Assembly (NCBI GenBank): GCA_004020315.1
Contig: SAQG01000029.1
Span: 20,501-84,500 of the forward strand
Length of the DNA stretch: 64,000 nucleotides
Direction of reading: 5' to 3'
From: Mesorhizobium sp.
GTDB taxonomy: Bacteria > Pseudomonadota > Alphaproteobacteria > Rhizobiales > Rhizobiaceae
Translations under genes and position numbers: made by a program
Part shown: positions 8,475 to 16,979 of the stretch, in pieces
How positions within the stretch are numbered: position 1 is the stretch's first letter
Layout of the letters: each line of letters begins with the position of its first letter
Notes under the pieces: generated by a model
What the model saw: the letters and a program-made list of their open reading frames with translations, nothing else
Database searches by the model: none
Told to the model about the DNA's origin: nothing

Positions 8475-9458
8475 TCAGCCACGCGCCTTGACCTTTTCCG
8501 TTTCCGGTACCGGCGTCAGCGCCCTCCCTTCCGAAAACCAGGAAACCAGATTGTCGACGCACAGATCGGCCATGGCGCGGCGGGTATGTTCCGAAGCCGA
8601 GCCGACATGCGGCAAAAGCGAGGTGTTGGGGGCGGCAAGCAGCGCCGGCGGCACGTTCGGTTCCTCGGCGAAGACGTCGAGCCCGGCAGCTGCGATGGTG
8701 CCATTGGCCAGGGCTGCGGCAAGAGCTGCCTCGTCCACCGTGCTGCCGCGACCGATGTTGACGAAGACGCCATTCGGGCCGAGCGCCGACAGGATCTCGG
8801 CATTGACGGCTTTTTCGGTCGAGGCACCGCCGGGCGCCACCGAGATCAGCGTGTCGACCGCCTCGGCGAGGCCTTTCAGTGTCTGATGATAATCATAGGC
8901 CAGGCCTTCGACGCGGCGCCGATTGTGATACGCGATCGGCAGGCCGAAGGCCTCCAGCCGTCGGGCTATGGCGAGACCGATGCGGCCCATGCCGAAAATG
9001 CCCACGCTGCGACCGCGCAAGGTCAGCCGGCTTAGCGGATAGTTGCCGTTTCGTGCCCAACTGCCGTCGCGCAGCCAGGTCTCGGCGCGCGGCAACTCGC
9101 GGACGGTGTTGATCAAAAGCCCGATCGCCGTGTCGGCGACCTCCTCGGTCAGCACGTCAGGCGTGTTGGTGACCATGACGCCGCGCTGTGCTGCGTGACG
9201 GGCATCGACCGAATCATAGCCGACGCCGAAATTGGCGATGATCTCGAGATTCGGCAGCGCGTCGATGAGGGCTGCGTTGATCCCGCCGAAGGCAGCAATG
9301 CCGCGCACCGTCCGGCGCATCTCGTCGGTGACCAGCGACGCATCAGGCCGTTCGATCCAGACGCGGCTGAACGTGCGGTCGATGCGGCCGACCGCGTGGT
9401 CGTTGAATTGGCCCGGCACCAGAATGGCGACTGCTTGCTGCTGTTCGGCTTTTGTCAT
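8475..9458 (-). CDS. D-isomer-specific 2-hydroxyacid dehydrogenase (glyoxylate/hydroxypyruvate reductase type)
   Basis: The 327-residue NAD(P)-linked dehydrogenase has the Rossmann motif GIFGMGRIG (about 153-161) and the catalytic triad Arg237 (NIGRGS), Glu266 (FAEEPNVP) and His284 (LLPHVGSAS). Three consecutive arginines just after the second beta strand (HNRRR, about 180-182) suggest NADP(H) preference, as in plant and rhizobial hydroxypyruvate/glyoxylate reductases. It could reduce hydroxypyruvate or glyoxylate. That would suit the glycerate kinase and ureidoglycolate lyase genes elsewhere in the window, but no operon joins them. It is followed on the same strand by, and nearly overlaps, the LacI gene upstream (stop at 9455), so LacI and dehydrogenase are probably one transcript. 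Confidence 0.88.
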   Translation of the reverse strand: MTKAEQQQAVAILVPGQFNDHAVGRIDRTFSRVWIERPDASLVTDEMRRTVRGIAAFGGINAALIDALPNLEIIANFGVGYDSVDARHAAQRGVMVTNTPDVLTEEVADTAIGLLINTVRELPRAETWLRDGSWARNGNYPLSRLTLRGRSVGIFGMGRIGLAIARRLEAFGLPIAYHNRRRVEGLAYDYHQTLKGLAEAVDTLISVAPGGASTEKAVNAEILSALGPNGVFVNIGRGSTVDEAALAAALANGTIAAAGLDVFAEEPNVPPALLAAPNTSLLPHVGSASEHTRRAMADLCVDNLVSWFSEGRALTPVPETEKVKARG

Positions 9459-10477
9459 GCACGTTCCACTGGTTTGCCGGTCGACTGGCGCACATGCAGT
9501 TCCGGCTTGATCAATTCCTGCGACGGCCGCACCATCTGCCCATTGAGCTTGTCGAGCAGCGCGCTGGCGGCGCGACGGCCGACTTCACGCTGGCCATTCC
9601 ACACGGTGGTCAGCGCCGGCGTCGCGATCGCCGCTTCCTCGAGATCGTCATAGCCGGTCACGGATATGTCAATGCCCGGCACCAGCCCGGCGCGTGCAAT
9701 ACCGTTCATCAGGCCGATGGCGACGAGGTCGTTCCAGCAGCAGGCCGCGGTCGGCTTGTCCTTCAGCGCCAGGAACTGCCCGGCGGCCTCGAAGCCGGCC
9801 TGTTTGGTGCGCGGGCCTGCAATGCGCCAGGACGGCCTGACGTCCAGCCCTGCCGCTTCCATGGCGTTGACATAGCCCTGGTAGCGATCGCGGCCGGTCG
9901 AGGTCTGGTCAGTGCCGCCGATCATGGCGATGCGCTTATGGCCGAGCGAGATCAGATGGTTGGTGGCGAGCCCGGTGCCGTAGGCATCGTCGCCGCGAAA
10001 CACCGGCACGTCAGCGCCTTCGACGGTGCGTGCGATCAGCACCGCCGGCAGGCCGTTTTCCTCGGCCATGAAGATGTCCTCGGGCGGCGTGCCGATGGCC
10101 GGCGACATGATGACGCCGTCGGCACCAAGCTGCAAAAGCGTGTCTATGAAGGTGCGCTGCTTTTCGAGCTGGTCGTAATGGTTGGACAGGATGAAGGTCT
10201 GCCGGCTGCGGTCGAGCTCGCTTTCGATCGAGCGCAGTATCTCGGCGAAGAAGGGGTTCATGATGTCGTGGACGACGACGCCGACGATGCCCGAACGCGA
10301 GGTGCGCAGGCTGGCGGCGCGGCGATTGTAGATATAGCCGATGGCGCGGGCATGTTCCTTGATGCGATCGCGAGTGTTTCCGGCAACCAGCGGGCTGTCG
10401 CGCAGGGCCAGCGAGACCGTGGCCGTGGACACACCGAGCGCATCCGCGATCGTCGAAAGCTTGATCTTCTGTGCCAG
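9455..10477 (-). CDS. LacI-family transcriptional regulator with probable CTG start
   Basis: The product is about 340 residues. An N-terminal HTH (KLSTIADALGVSTATVSLALRD) and hinge (YIYNRRAASLRTSRSG) are followed by a periplasmic-binding-protein-like effector domain (VGVVVHDIMNPFFAEI...GYDDLEEAAIATPALTTV). No ATG, GTG or TTG lies near the family start. The only well-placed initiator is CTG at 10477, giving (M)AQKIKLST, preceded by GGGGAG about 8 bases upstream. A palindromic repeat (10511-10550) lies immediately upstream and may have brought in the odd leader. It overlaps the 2-hydroxyacid dehydrogenase start by 4 bases and presumably controls it. The ligand is unknown. Confidence 0.85.
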   Translation of the reverse strand: MAQKIKLSTIADALGVSTATVSLALRDSPLVAGNTRDRIKEHARAIGYIYNRRAASLRTSRSGIVGVVVHDIMNPFFAEILRSIESELDRSRQTFILSNHYDQLEKQRTFIDTLLQLGADGVIMSPAIGTPPEDIFMAEENGLPAVLIARTVEGADVPVFRGDDAYGTGLATNHLISLGHKRIAMIGGTDQTSTGRDRYQGYVNAMEAAGLDVRPSWRIAGPRTKQAGFEAAGQFLALKDKPTAACCWNDLVAIGLMNGIARAGLVPGIDISVTGYDDLEEAAIATPALTTVWNGQREVGRRAASALLDKLNGQMVRPSQELIKPELHVRQSTGKPVERA

Positions 10478-10510
10478 CGCCTTGCGCTCCCCCGACGATC
10501 TAGAGCTGAT

Positions 10511-10550
10511 CCATGATCTTTTCCCCGGATACCGCTTTTCGGGATCATGG
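10511..10550. repeat. Palindromic repeat family 2, copy A
   Basis: A 40-base element bounded by CCATGATC and GATCATGG inverted ends, with internal TTTTCC...CCGGATACCGCTTTTCGG. A related, longer copy is at 56902-56966. It occupies the leader of the LacI gene. It belongs to a short palindrome class common between genes in rhizobia. Confidence 0.65.
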
Positions 10551-10595
10551 TCTAAACAGTTTAAACGCGGCCTTATGCCACCCTTCCGGAACAAA

Positions 10596-11537
10596 TCAAA
10601 GTTTTTTTGCCAGCGCTTCCACCTCGACGTCGAGGGCGGCGCGGTTGCGCACGCGAATCCGGTGCTCGCGATGAACGATATAAAGACCGCTGGCGACGAT
10701 GACGGCAGCGCCGACGAGTGTCCAGCGGTCGGGAAACTGGTTGAAGACAATCCAGCCGGCAATGATCATCCAGATCATCTGCGAATAGGGATAGGGAGCC
10801 AATGCCGTGGTGGTGGCGAGACGATAGGCCTGAACCAGGAGCCAGTGGCCGATTGCGCCGAAGACGCCAAGCATCAGCAGGATGAACCAGTGCCAGCCGT
10901 CCTGCGGCAGGGAAAGCGAAAACGGAAGCATCGGCAGGAGCAGTACGGCCGGCGCCAGCGCCGAAAAGAGGATGAGGCTCTCCGAGGTTTCTGTGGCCGA
11001 CATGCGCCGCGTCATGATGACGTAAAAACAGTTCGACAGCATGGAGCCGAGCGCGAAGAGGTGGCCGAGGCCAAAGACGCCAACGCCAGGCCGGGTGATG
11101 ATGAGGACGCCGACGAAGCCGCTCAGGATCGCCAACCAGCGCCGCCAGCCCGCCCATTCGCCGAGCAAAGGACCGGCGAGTGCTGTGATCACCATCGGCG
11201 CGAAGAAATAGATCGAGGTGGTTTCGGCCAGCTGCAAGGTCCGCAGCGCCATGACGTTGCAAATGGTCGATCCGAACAGGAAGGCGCCGCGCAGGATATG
11301 CGCCGGCAGATTGTTGGCGCGAAAGCGCGCCGGCTCGCGCCATCCGCGCAGAAGGACACCGACAAGCACGACATGGACGGCGAAGCGAGCCCAGGCGACG
11401 ATCAGCGCCGAGACGCCGGCCAGGACAAGATATTTGCTGCTGGTGTCGAGAACGGTGAAAAATACATAGACGGAAAGCATACAGAGGATCGCCGCCGGAG
11501 GCGTCGCGCTTTCGTCTTGTCTTTGGGGAGCACTCAA
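10596..11537 (-). CDS. EamA/DMT-family inner-membrane transporter
   Basis: The product, about 313 residues, has ten hydrophobic segments in two five-helix EamA repeats, typical of the drug/metabolite transporter superfamily (metabolite or amino-acid exporters such as RhtA or YdcZ relatives). Key parts are VYVFFTVLDTSSKYLV in helix 1, ETTSIYFFAPMVITALAGPLLGE at the end of repeat 1, and TTTALAPYPYSQMIWMIIAGWIVFNQFPD in repeat 2. The start is uncertain. TTG at 11537 gives a normal family length; ATG at 11651 or 11732 would add a leader that is not membrane-like, and the latter lies inside a repeat. It is transcribed in the same direction as the LacI gene, but a repeat and about 118 bases separate them. 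Substrate unknown. Confidence 0.8.
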   Translation of the reverse strand: MSAPQRQDESATPPAAILCMLSVYVFFTVLDTSSKYLVLAGVSALIVAWARFAVHVVLVGVLLRGWREPARFRANNLPAHILRGAFLFGSTICNVMALRTLQLAETTSIYFFAPMVITALAGPLLGEWAGWRRWLAILSGFVGVLIITRPGVGVFGLGHLFALGSMLSNCFYVIMTRRMSATETSESLILFSALAPAVLLLPMLPFSLSLPQDGWHWFILLMLGVFGAIGHWLLVQAYRLATTTALAPYPYSQMIWMIIAGWIVFNQFPDRWTLVGAAVIVASGLYIVHREHRIRVRNRAALDVEVEALAKKL

Positions 11538-11705
11538 TTTCAGGCCGGATAGTGGGGTAGAGCCCACCTTTGCGGGAATTGCCACCTGCCGGCAAGCCAA
11601 AAGAGACTGGCACAACAACCAGCCGCCACAGGCTGGTCCTTGTTTCTGCATGTCGTTATCCCAACAGCTATCAAGCCCGAGGGCAAGCGTTTGGGCGAAA
11701 TGCAT

Positions 11706-11810
11706 TAGAGCGACGTGCGTCCACTTGGACACACAAAGTACGCTCTAACACTTTTGATTTAGCGCATCGTTCTTTCCGAAAATCGACTACGATTTTCGGG
11801 CCGATGCGCT
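11706..11810. repeat. Dispersed rhizobial repeat family 1, copy B
   Basis: Aligns along its length with 2071-2175. It contains a clear hairpin, CCGAAAATCG / CGATTTTCGG, at about 11777-11800, and ends on the stop codon of the DUF2000 gene. It may serve as that gene's transcript end. Confidence 0.7.
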
Positions 11811-12216
11811 AGGGATGCATACGGGCGCCCTTGGTGATCTTGTCGACAAGCTTCTTTTCGGCGCGCAGAGCGATGCCGACGACCTTGGCGTCGTCGGGTG
11901 CGAATTCGGCAAAGACGGCGCGGTTCGCCGCGTCGTGGCCGGTCGAAAACATTTCGTCGACGTAGAGCGAGGTCGTCACACCGCGCTCCAGCGCCCGCCG
12001 GTGGATCGCACTGAGCGTCGGGCGATCGGCCGAAAGCACGATGACCGGCTGGATCGACAGCGGATTGTAGATGTTGCCGGCGCGGTCGCGATAGGGTTCG
12101 CCGATGATGTCGCTATGCTGCGCGACGATGCCGCTGGTCAGGAAGGCGGTAACATTGAGCTTCTGCCAGACGGGAAGATCGTCCTGCAGCACGATTGCAA
12201 ATTTCGTGTCGAACAT
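11809..12216 (-). CDS. DUF2000 family protein
   Basis: The 135-residue soluble protein begins MFDTKFAIVLQDDLPVWQKLNV and contains NPLSIQPVIVLSADR and YVDEMFSTGHDAANRAV, the pattern I associate with DUF2000, a peptidyl-tRNA-hydrolase-2-like alpha/beta fold of unknown activity. The start at 12216 is the first methionine matching the family. It lies back-to-back with the AraC-type gene, only about 23 bases apart, so the two probably share a control region, and the AraC protein is a candidate regulator. Confidence 0.75.
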   Translation of the reverse strand: MFDTKFAIVLQDDLPVWQKLNVTAFLTSGIVAQHSDIIGEPYRDRAGNIYNPLSIQPVIVLSADRPTLSAIHRRALERGVTTSLYVDEMFSTGHDAANRAVFAEFAPDDAKVVGIALRAEKKLVDKITKGARMHP

Positions 12217-12239
12217 GAGACATTTACCATTCGAGGTTT

Positions 12240-13130
12240 GTGAACGAAGCGATGTCACACGGTCTAGAGGGCGAGGCCTTTCAGGGTCTTGGACGTTTGT
12301 GCGTTGACGCGGCTGAGAACTGCGTCATCTCGGCCCCCGATTCAGTCGGCATGGAGCGTATCGAGGCCCGGTTCCACGGCAGCGCCTTCGATCTCCATCG
12401 TCACGATACCTACGCCATCGGCGTGACGCTGCATGGCGTCCAGACCTTCCGTTATCGTGGCGCGACGCATCACAGCCTGCCCGGCCAGATTATCGTGCTC
12501 CATCCCGACGAATTGCACGACGGCGGTGCCGGCACTGAAGACGGCTTGCGTTACAGGATGCTTTATCTGGAGCCGTCTATCGTGCTGGACTGCCTCGATA
12601 CAACAGGTGCATCGCTGCCTTTCGTCAGGGAGGCCGTGGTGACGGATCCTGTCTTCCGCACGACGCTGCTTTCGGCGCTGGGGCCGTTGGACCAGAAGCT
12701 GGACGATCTCTTTGTCGCCGATTTCATCGCGCAATTGATGCAAAGCCTGGCACGGCATGCAGGCCTGCCGGCGAAACCGATCCCACGGACGGCGTGGCGG
12801 GCTGCCAGCCTGGCACGCGACTATCTGGAAGAAAATGTTTTCCGTATCGTCTGTTCCGAGGAGCTGGAGGCGATCACCGGGCTGGATCGCTACGCTCTAT
12901 CGCGGCATTTCCGTGCCGCTTTCTCCACCAGTCCGCACCGCTTTCTCTTGATGCGCCGGCTTCAACGAGCACGCCGCATGATCGAGGCGAGCGAGCCATT
13001 GGCGCAGATCGCAATAGCGGCCGGTTTCAGCGACCAAAGTCATTTCAGCAGGCACTTCAAGAAGGCGTTCGGTGTCACGCCGGGCCGCTGGTCGGCATTG
13101 ATCCATGGATCGTCAGCAGCCGCTGCCTGA
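12240..13130 (+). CDS. AraC-family transcriptional regulator
   Basis: The product is up to 296 residues, with an N-terminal cupin-like sensing domain (FDLHRHDTYAIGVTLHGVQTF...PGQIIVLHPDELHDG) and a C-terminal double HTH. The second helix pair shows LAQIAIAAGFSDQSHFSRHFKKAFGVTPGRW, the AraC signature. The start is uncertain: GTG at 12240 has a nearby GAGG, while ATG at 12252 is also in frame. Later methionines would cut conserved upstream sequence. It is divergent from the DUF2000 gene and convergent with the MarR gene (16-base gap). The inducer is unknown; family members often sense amines or aromatic acids. Confidence 0.88.
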   Translation: MNEAMSHGLEGEAFQGLGRLCVDAAENCVISAPDSVGMERIEARFHGSAFDLHRHDTYAIGVTLHGVQTFRYRGATHHSLPGQIIVLHPDELHDGGAGTEDGLRYRMLYLEPSIVLDCLDTTGASLPFVREAVVTDPVFRTTLLSALGPLDQKLDDLFVADFIAQLMQSLARHAGLPAKPIPRTAWRAASLARDYLEENVFRIVCSEELEAITGLDRYALSRHFRAAFSTSPHRFLLMRRLQRARRMIEASEPLAQIAIAAGFSDQSHFSRHFKKAFGVTPGRWSALIHGSSAAAA

Positions 13131-13146
13131 TGGCGTCAGCCGCGGA

Positions 13147-13623
13147 TCATTCGTCGGCGTCGATCTCATCGTCGACGAGAACCATCTCTCCGTTCGAGAG
13201 GTTCGCCTCAACGCGGGCGAGCAGCTTGAACAGCGCCTTCTGGTCCTTTTTATCGAGCCCCTTCAGCGCCTGCTTCTCGGTCTTTTTCACCGACTTCTCG
13301 ATGGCATGAATGATTTCACGCCCAGTGTCGGTCAGAAAGATATGGGCCTGGCGGGCATCGGCGGAGGAGGCGCGTTTCTCCAGAAAACCCTGCGCCTGCA
13401 GCCGGTTGATGGTCTTGGTGATGGTCGGCGGGCGCACACCGAGGCGACCGGCAAGATTGCCGGGCGTCTGCCCGTCCTCACGGTCGAGCGCCAGCATGAT
13501 CTGGTCCTGGCCGGCATAGAAGCCGTGCGCCAGAAGCCGCGCGGCCAGTGCCGTACGTGCCAACCGCGCCGCCGAATGCAGCCGGCTCATTGTCGCAGTC
13601 TTGTCCGCCTTGGCCATGGTCAT
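13147..13623 (-). CDS. MarR-family transcriptional regulator
   Basis: The 158-residue winged-helix protein contains DQIMLALDREDGQTPGNLAGRLGVRPPTITKTINRLQAQGFLEKRASSADARQAHIFLTDTGRE, the MarR recognition helix and wing. Its C-terminal helices are rich in Lys and Glu for dimerisation. The start is set at 13623 (MTMAKADK); the longer frame upstream encodes an unlikely Cys/Arg-rich leader. It lies upstream of, and in the same direction as, the intradiol dioxygenase's convergent neighbours rather than in an operon with them. Targets and ligand cannot be deduced; phenolic compounds are common MarR ligands and would fit the neighbouring ring-cleavage enzyme. Confidence 0.87.
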   Translation of the reverse strand: MTMAKADKTATMSRLHSAARLARTALAARLLAHGFYAGQDQIMLALDREDGQTPGNLAGRLGVRPPTITKTINRLQAQGFLEKRASSADARQAHIFLTDTGREIIHAIEKSVKKTEKQALKGLDKKDQKALFKLLARVEANLSNGEMVLVDDEIDADE

Positions 13624-13836
13624 CCCTCTTCGGCCGAACCGGTACGGACAGCATAGAGGCAGCCGCCCAGTTGGCAATCGACGATCAAAAGATCCGGCTT
13701 TGCAAAACAGCTTTGCCGGCAAGCAATGCGATGTCCGCCGTGGCTAATGCCAGATGTTTATTTCAGTTAGATGACAAACGACTTTTCAGTGCAGGTGGAA
13801 GCTTTCAGGAGGAGCGCCGCACACGCGATACGAGAC

Positions 13837-14568
13837 TCAATCAGCCTTTACCGCGACGATCATCAAGGCTTGGTAGGCGTCCGCCACCTCACGCAGCGCC
13901 GCCTGCGACAGCGGCCCGGCGCGCCGCGCAATACCGTCCCTGGCGTTCGACGTATCCCGCTTGCCGGACCGGTCGGTGTAAGGCGTGACAGTGGTGAATA
14001 TCTGCTCGCTGAGGCTGTCGGGGAAAAACAGCTGGCCGGTCATCACCGAATTGTCGTCGGGGAAGACCTTGAAGTGGATGTGGGTGGTGCGGCCGCGATA
14101 CCAGCCGGGATAAATGGTGGCAAATGAGACAATGCCGGTGTCATCGGTCTTTTGCCAACCGCGCAGAAAACTCTGGCCTGACGTATCGACATCCTGGCCG
14201 TCGCCTTGTCCCGGATAGCCCGAATAATGTCCTTGCGCGTCGCAATGCCAGATGTCGACACGCGCGCTGGCAAGCGGCCGGCAGCCCGCGTCGACCACCT
14301 GCAGGCGCACATTGAGGGCAATGCCCGCCTTGCCCTCGGTGATATCGGCGCGCTCGAGCTTCGGGTCGAAATAAAACGGTCCCTCGGTCGCTTCCGGCGT
14401 GATCGCGCAGACGCCGGCACCGCCATCGAACAGGGCAAGCCCGGCATAGGGCGAAGCCTGCTGAGCCAGCGCGATGCCCGGCAGAAAGACGCCGCCGCCC
14501 GCGCTGACGGCAATGAGGCCGAGCGCCTGACGCCGGCTCAACGGCAAGGAGGACGATTTGTAGGACAT
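13837..14568 (-). CDS. Secreted intradiol ring-cleavage dioxygenase-like protein (protocatechuate 3,4-dioxygenase beta fold)
   Basis: The 243-residue product has a twin-arginine-type leader (SRRQALGLIAVSAGG, cleavage near ALAQQ) and an intradiol dioxygenase domain. The non-haem Fe(III) ligands appear intact: Tyr115 in GHYSGY, Tyr153 or Tyr157 in TIYPGWYRGR, and His163 and His165 in THIHFKV. The enzyme would open catechol-type rings between the hydroxyls. It differs from cytosolic PcaH and CatA in being exported and standing alone, without an alpha subunit or beta-ketoadipate genes, as in the secreted intradiol family seen in soil bacteria. The substrate may be a plant phenolic outside the cell. 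It is divergent from the CobW gene. Confidence 0.85.
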   Translation of the reverse strand: MSYKSSSLPLSRRQALGLIAVSAGGGVFLPGIALAQQASPYAGLALFDGGAGVCAITPEATEGPFYFDPKLERADITEGKAGIALNVRLQVVDAGCRPLASARVDIWHCDAQGHYSGYPGQGDGQDVDTSGQSFLRGWQKTDDTGIVSFATIYPGWYRGRTTHIHFKVFPDDNSVMTGQLFFPDSLSEQIFTTVTPYTDRSGKRDTSNARDGIARRAGPLSQAALREVADAYQALMIVAVKAD

Positions 14569-14764
14569 CCGGCGCCTCTTTTGGTTCTTTCGAGCAAGCT
14601 GCCTTGTTCTTATCTAGGCAGTGAGACCAGCCAGCGCCAATGAAATCCCGGCAATGTTGGGAAAGTCAGGCAATGTTGGCGACCTGTTTGGCCCATCGGT
14701 TTGCCGCGTGCAAAAGCACGGCGCACATCCTATATGGAGCCGACAATCCTTTTCGAGGCCCAAC

Positions 14765-15823
14765 ATGAACGATGCACAGACGACGCAGATCCCCGTAACC
14801 GTTCTCACCGGCTATCTCGGCGCCGGCAAGACGACGCTGCTCAACCGCATCCTTTCGGAAAACCACGGCAAGCGCTACGCCGTCATCGTCAATGAATTCG
14901 GCGAGATCGGCATCGATAACGAGCTGATCGTGGAATCCGACGAGGAAATCTACGAGATGAACAATGGCTGCGTCTGCTGCACGGTGCGCGGCGACTTGAT
15001 CCGCGTCGTCGAGGGCCTGATGCGCCGGCCAGGCCGCTTCGACGCCATCGTGATCGAAACGACCGGCCTCGCCGATCCGGTGCCGGTGGCGCAGACCTTC
15101 TTCATGGACGACGACGTGCGCTCCAAGACCAGGCTCGACGCGGTGGTGGCGCTGGTCGACGCCAAGCACCTGCCGTTGCGGCTGAAGGATTCCCGCGAAG
15201 CCGAGGACCAGATCGCATTTGCCGATGTCGTCGTGCTCAACAAGACCGATCTCGTCACGCCGGAGGAACTGAGCAAGGTCGAGGCGACGATCCGCGCGAT
15301 CAACCCGGCGGCAAGAATCCATCGCACCACCCGCGCCGGCCTGGCGCTGTCTGAAGTGCTCGACCGCGGCGCCTTCGATCTGTCCCGGGCGCTGGAGAAC
15401 GATCCCCATTTCCTAGAGGCGCATGACGACCATGGCCACGACCATCATGACCATGACGGGCATCATCACCATGATCATGACGGGCACGATCACCATCATC
15501 ACGCGCACCCCTCCGATATCCATGACGTGACGGTGCAGTCGGTGTCGCTGCGCGGCGGTGAGATGGACCCGAAGAAATTCTTCCCGTGGATCGAGAAGAT
15601 CACCCAGATGGAAGGCCCGAACATCCTGCGGCTGAAGGGCATCATTGCGCTCAAGGGCGATGACGAGCGCTACGTCATCCAGGGCGTGCACATGATCATC
15701 GAGGGCGACCACCAGCGCGCCTGGAAGGACGGCGAGAAGCACGAGAGCCGGCTGGTGTTCATCGGCCGCGAACTCGACGCCGAGCGGCTGAAGAAGAGCT
15801 TCGACGCCTGCCAGGCAGCTTGA
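14765..15823 (+). CDS. CobW/COG0523 family metallochaperone GTPase with His-rich loop
   Basis: The 352-residue G3E GTPase has Walker A GYLGAGKTT (about 16-24), the metal-binding CxCC motif (Cys69, Cys71, Cys72 in NNGCVCC), the NKTD guanine-specificity motif near 157, and a C-terminal CobW domain. Between about 222 and 250 lies a His/Asp-rich loop of HDHHDHDGHHHH type, a metal (zinc, cobalt or nickel) sink. COG0523 proteins transfer metal to client enzymes under zinc limitation or supply cobalt for B12. The WD40 gene downstream is a common partner in alphaproteobacteria and points to zinc homeostasis. I found no convincing Zur operator upstream. The start at 14765 (MNDAQTTQ) removes an upstream extension without domain support. 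Confidence 0.9.
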   Translation: MNDAQTTQIPVTVLTGYLGAGKTTLLNRILSENHGKRYAVIVNEFGEIGIDNELIVESDEEIYEMNNGCVCCTVRGDLIRVVEGLMRRPGRFDAIVIETTGLADPVPVAQTFFMDDDVRSKTRLDAVVALVDAKHLPLRLKDSREAEDQIAFADVVVLNKTDLVTPEELSKVEATIRAINPAARIHRTTRAGLALSEVLDRGAFDLSRALENDPHFLEAHDDHGHDHHDHDGHHHHDHDGHDHHHHAHPSDIHDVTVQSVSLRGGEMDPKKFFPWIEKITQMEGPNILRLKGIIALKGDDERYVIQGVHMIIEGDHQRAWKDGEKHESRLVFIGRELDAERLKKSFDACQAA

Positions 15824-15850
15824 TTTCCAAGTCAAATTTACGGCGTTAGC

Positions 15851-15967
15851 GCTGCCTCTCATCCGGCTGCCGCCACCTTCTCCCCGTGAAGAACGGGGAG
15901 AAGGCGAAGCTCCGACGCTGGTGACCCCTTCCCCACGCTTACGGGGAGGGGGTAAGGGTGAGGCAGC
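15851..15967. repeat. Palindromic repeat family 3, copy A
   Basis: A 117-base element bounded by GCTGCCTC and GAGGCAGC inverted ends. It contains two hairpins: CCTTCTCCCCGT / ACGGGGAGAAGG, and a CCCCTTCCCC...GGGGAGGGGG pair. A homologous copy in the opposite orientation is at 63843-63939. It separates the CobW and WD40 genes and may attenuate transcription between them. Confidence 0.75.
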
Positions 15968-15993
15968 GGAAATCTCTAATGGAATAGTCTCTC

Positions 15994-16968
15994 ATGCCGA
16001 CAGTCGCCCCGCTTGATCTCCAGGGACATTGCATCGCCGCCGTCTTCCTCGGCGACGTGCCGCATTTTGCGCTGGCCGACGGTGCCGTCCACCGGCTCGA
16101 TCATGGTCACAAGACGGTGCAGGCCAATGACGGCCTGCTCGCCGCAGTCTACGATGCGGCCAACGACCGGCTGATCACCGGCGGCGAGGATGGCAAGATT
16201 TTTTCGACTACCGCGGGCGGCAATGCAGCAGAACTGGCAAGCGCCGGCAAAAAATGGATCACCAGCGTTGCGGCTGGACCACAAGGCGCCATCGCCTATG
16301 CCTCGGGCAAGACCGCGTATGTGCGTTTCGCCGACGGCAAGACCAAGGAATTCTTGCACCCGCGTTCGGTCGAGGGGCTGGCGTTCTCGCCCAAGGGCAT
16401 GCGCTTCGGCGTCGCCCGCTACAATGGCGCGACGCTGCATTTCCCGGCGGCCGACGGCAAGCCAGTCGAGCTGGAATGGGCCGGCGCCCATACCGGCATC
16501 ACCTTCTCGCCGGACGGCGCCTTCCTCGTCACCACCATGCAGGAGAACGCGCTGCATGGCTGGAAGCTGGCCGACGGCAAGCACATGCGCATGAGCGGCT
16601 ATCCCGGTAAAGTCAAAAGCCTGTCGTGGAGCGCCAAGGGAAAATGGCTGGCCAGTTCCGGTGCGCCGGCGGCGATCGTCTGGCCTTTTTCGGGCAAGGA
16701 CGGGCCTATGGGCAAGGCGCCGCTGGAACTCGGCACGCGCGGCAACGCCATGGTGACCTCGGTCGCCTGCCATCCAAGCCAGGATGTCGTCGCCGTCGGC
16801 TATGACGACGGCATGGTGATGGCGGTGCGTTTCGCTGACGCCAAGGAGGTGCTGCTGCGCCGGCCGGGCAAGGGCGCCATCACCTCGATGATGTGGGACA
16901 AGGAAGAGCGCCGCGTCGCCTTCGGCAGCGCTGCCGGCGACTGCGGCGTCATCGATATTTCCGCATAA
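15994..16968 (+). CDS. WD40-repeat protein, partner of the CobW-type chaperone
   Basis: The 324-residue protein is built of repeated beta-propeller blades with recurring GH..GI.FSPDG / LATG.DDG-type units, for example ITGGEDGKIFST, GITFSPDGAFLVTTMQENALHGWKLADGK and VAVGYDDGMVMAVRFAD. It has no signal peptide, so it is cytoplasmic. WD40 genes immediately after COG0523 GTPases are a recurring pairing in alphaproteobacteria and may provide a docking platform for metal transfer; this role is inference. It is separated from the GTPase gene by a palindromic repeat, so the two may not be a tight operon. ATG at 15994 is the only plausible start. Confidence 0.82.
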   Translation: MPTVAPLDLQGHCIAAVFLGDVPHFALADGAVHRLDHGHKTVQANDGLLAAVYDAANDRLITGGEDGKIFSTTAGGNAAELASAGKKWITSVAAGPQGAIAYASGKTAYVRFADGKTKEFLHPRSVEGLAFSPKGMRFGVARYNGATLHFPAADGKPVELEWAGAHTGITFSPDGAFLVTTMQENALHGWKLADGKHMRMSGYPGKVKSLSWSAKGKWLASSGAPAAIVWPFSGKDGPMGKAPLELGTRGNAMVTSVACHPSQDVVAVGYDDGMVMAVRFADAKEVLLRRPGKGAITSMMWDKEERRVAFGSAAGDCGVIDISA

Positions 16969-16979
16969 CCGGGAGTTCT

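Noticed and set aside
15420..15510. Tandem CATGACC/GGGCATC repeats as a DNA repeat element
   Set aside because: They encode the His/Asp-rich metal loop of the CobW-type protein, so coding selection explains them.
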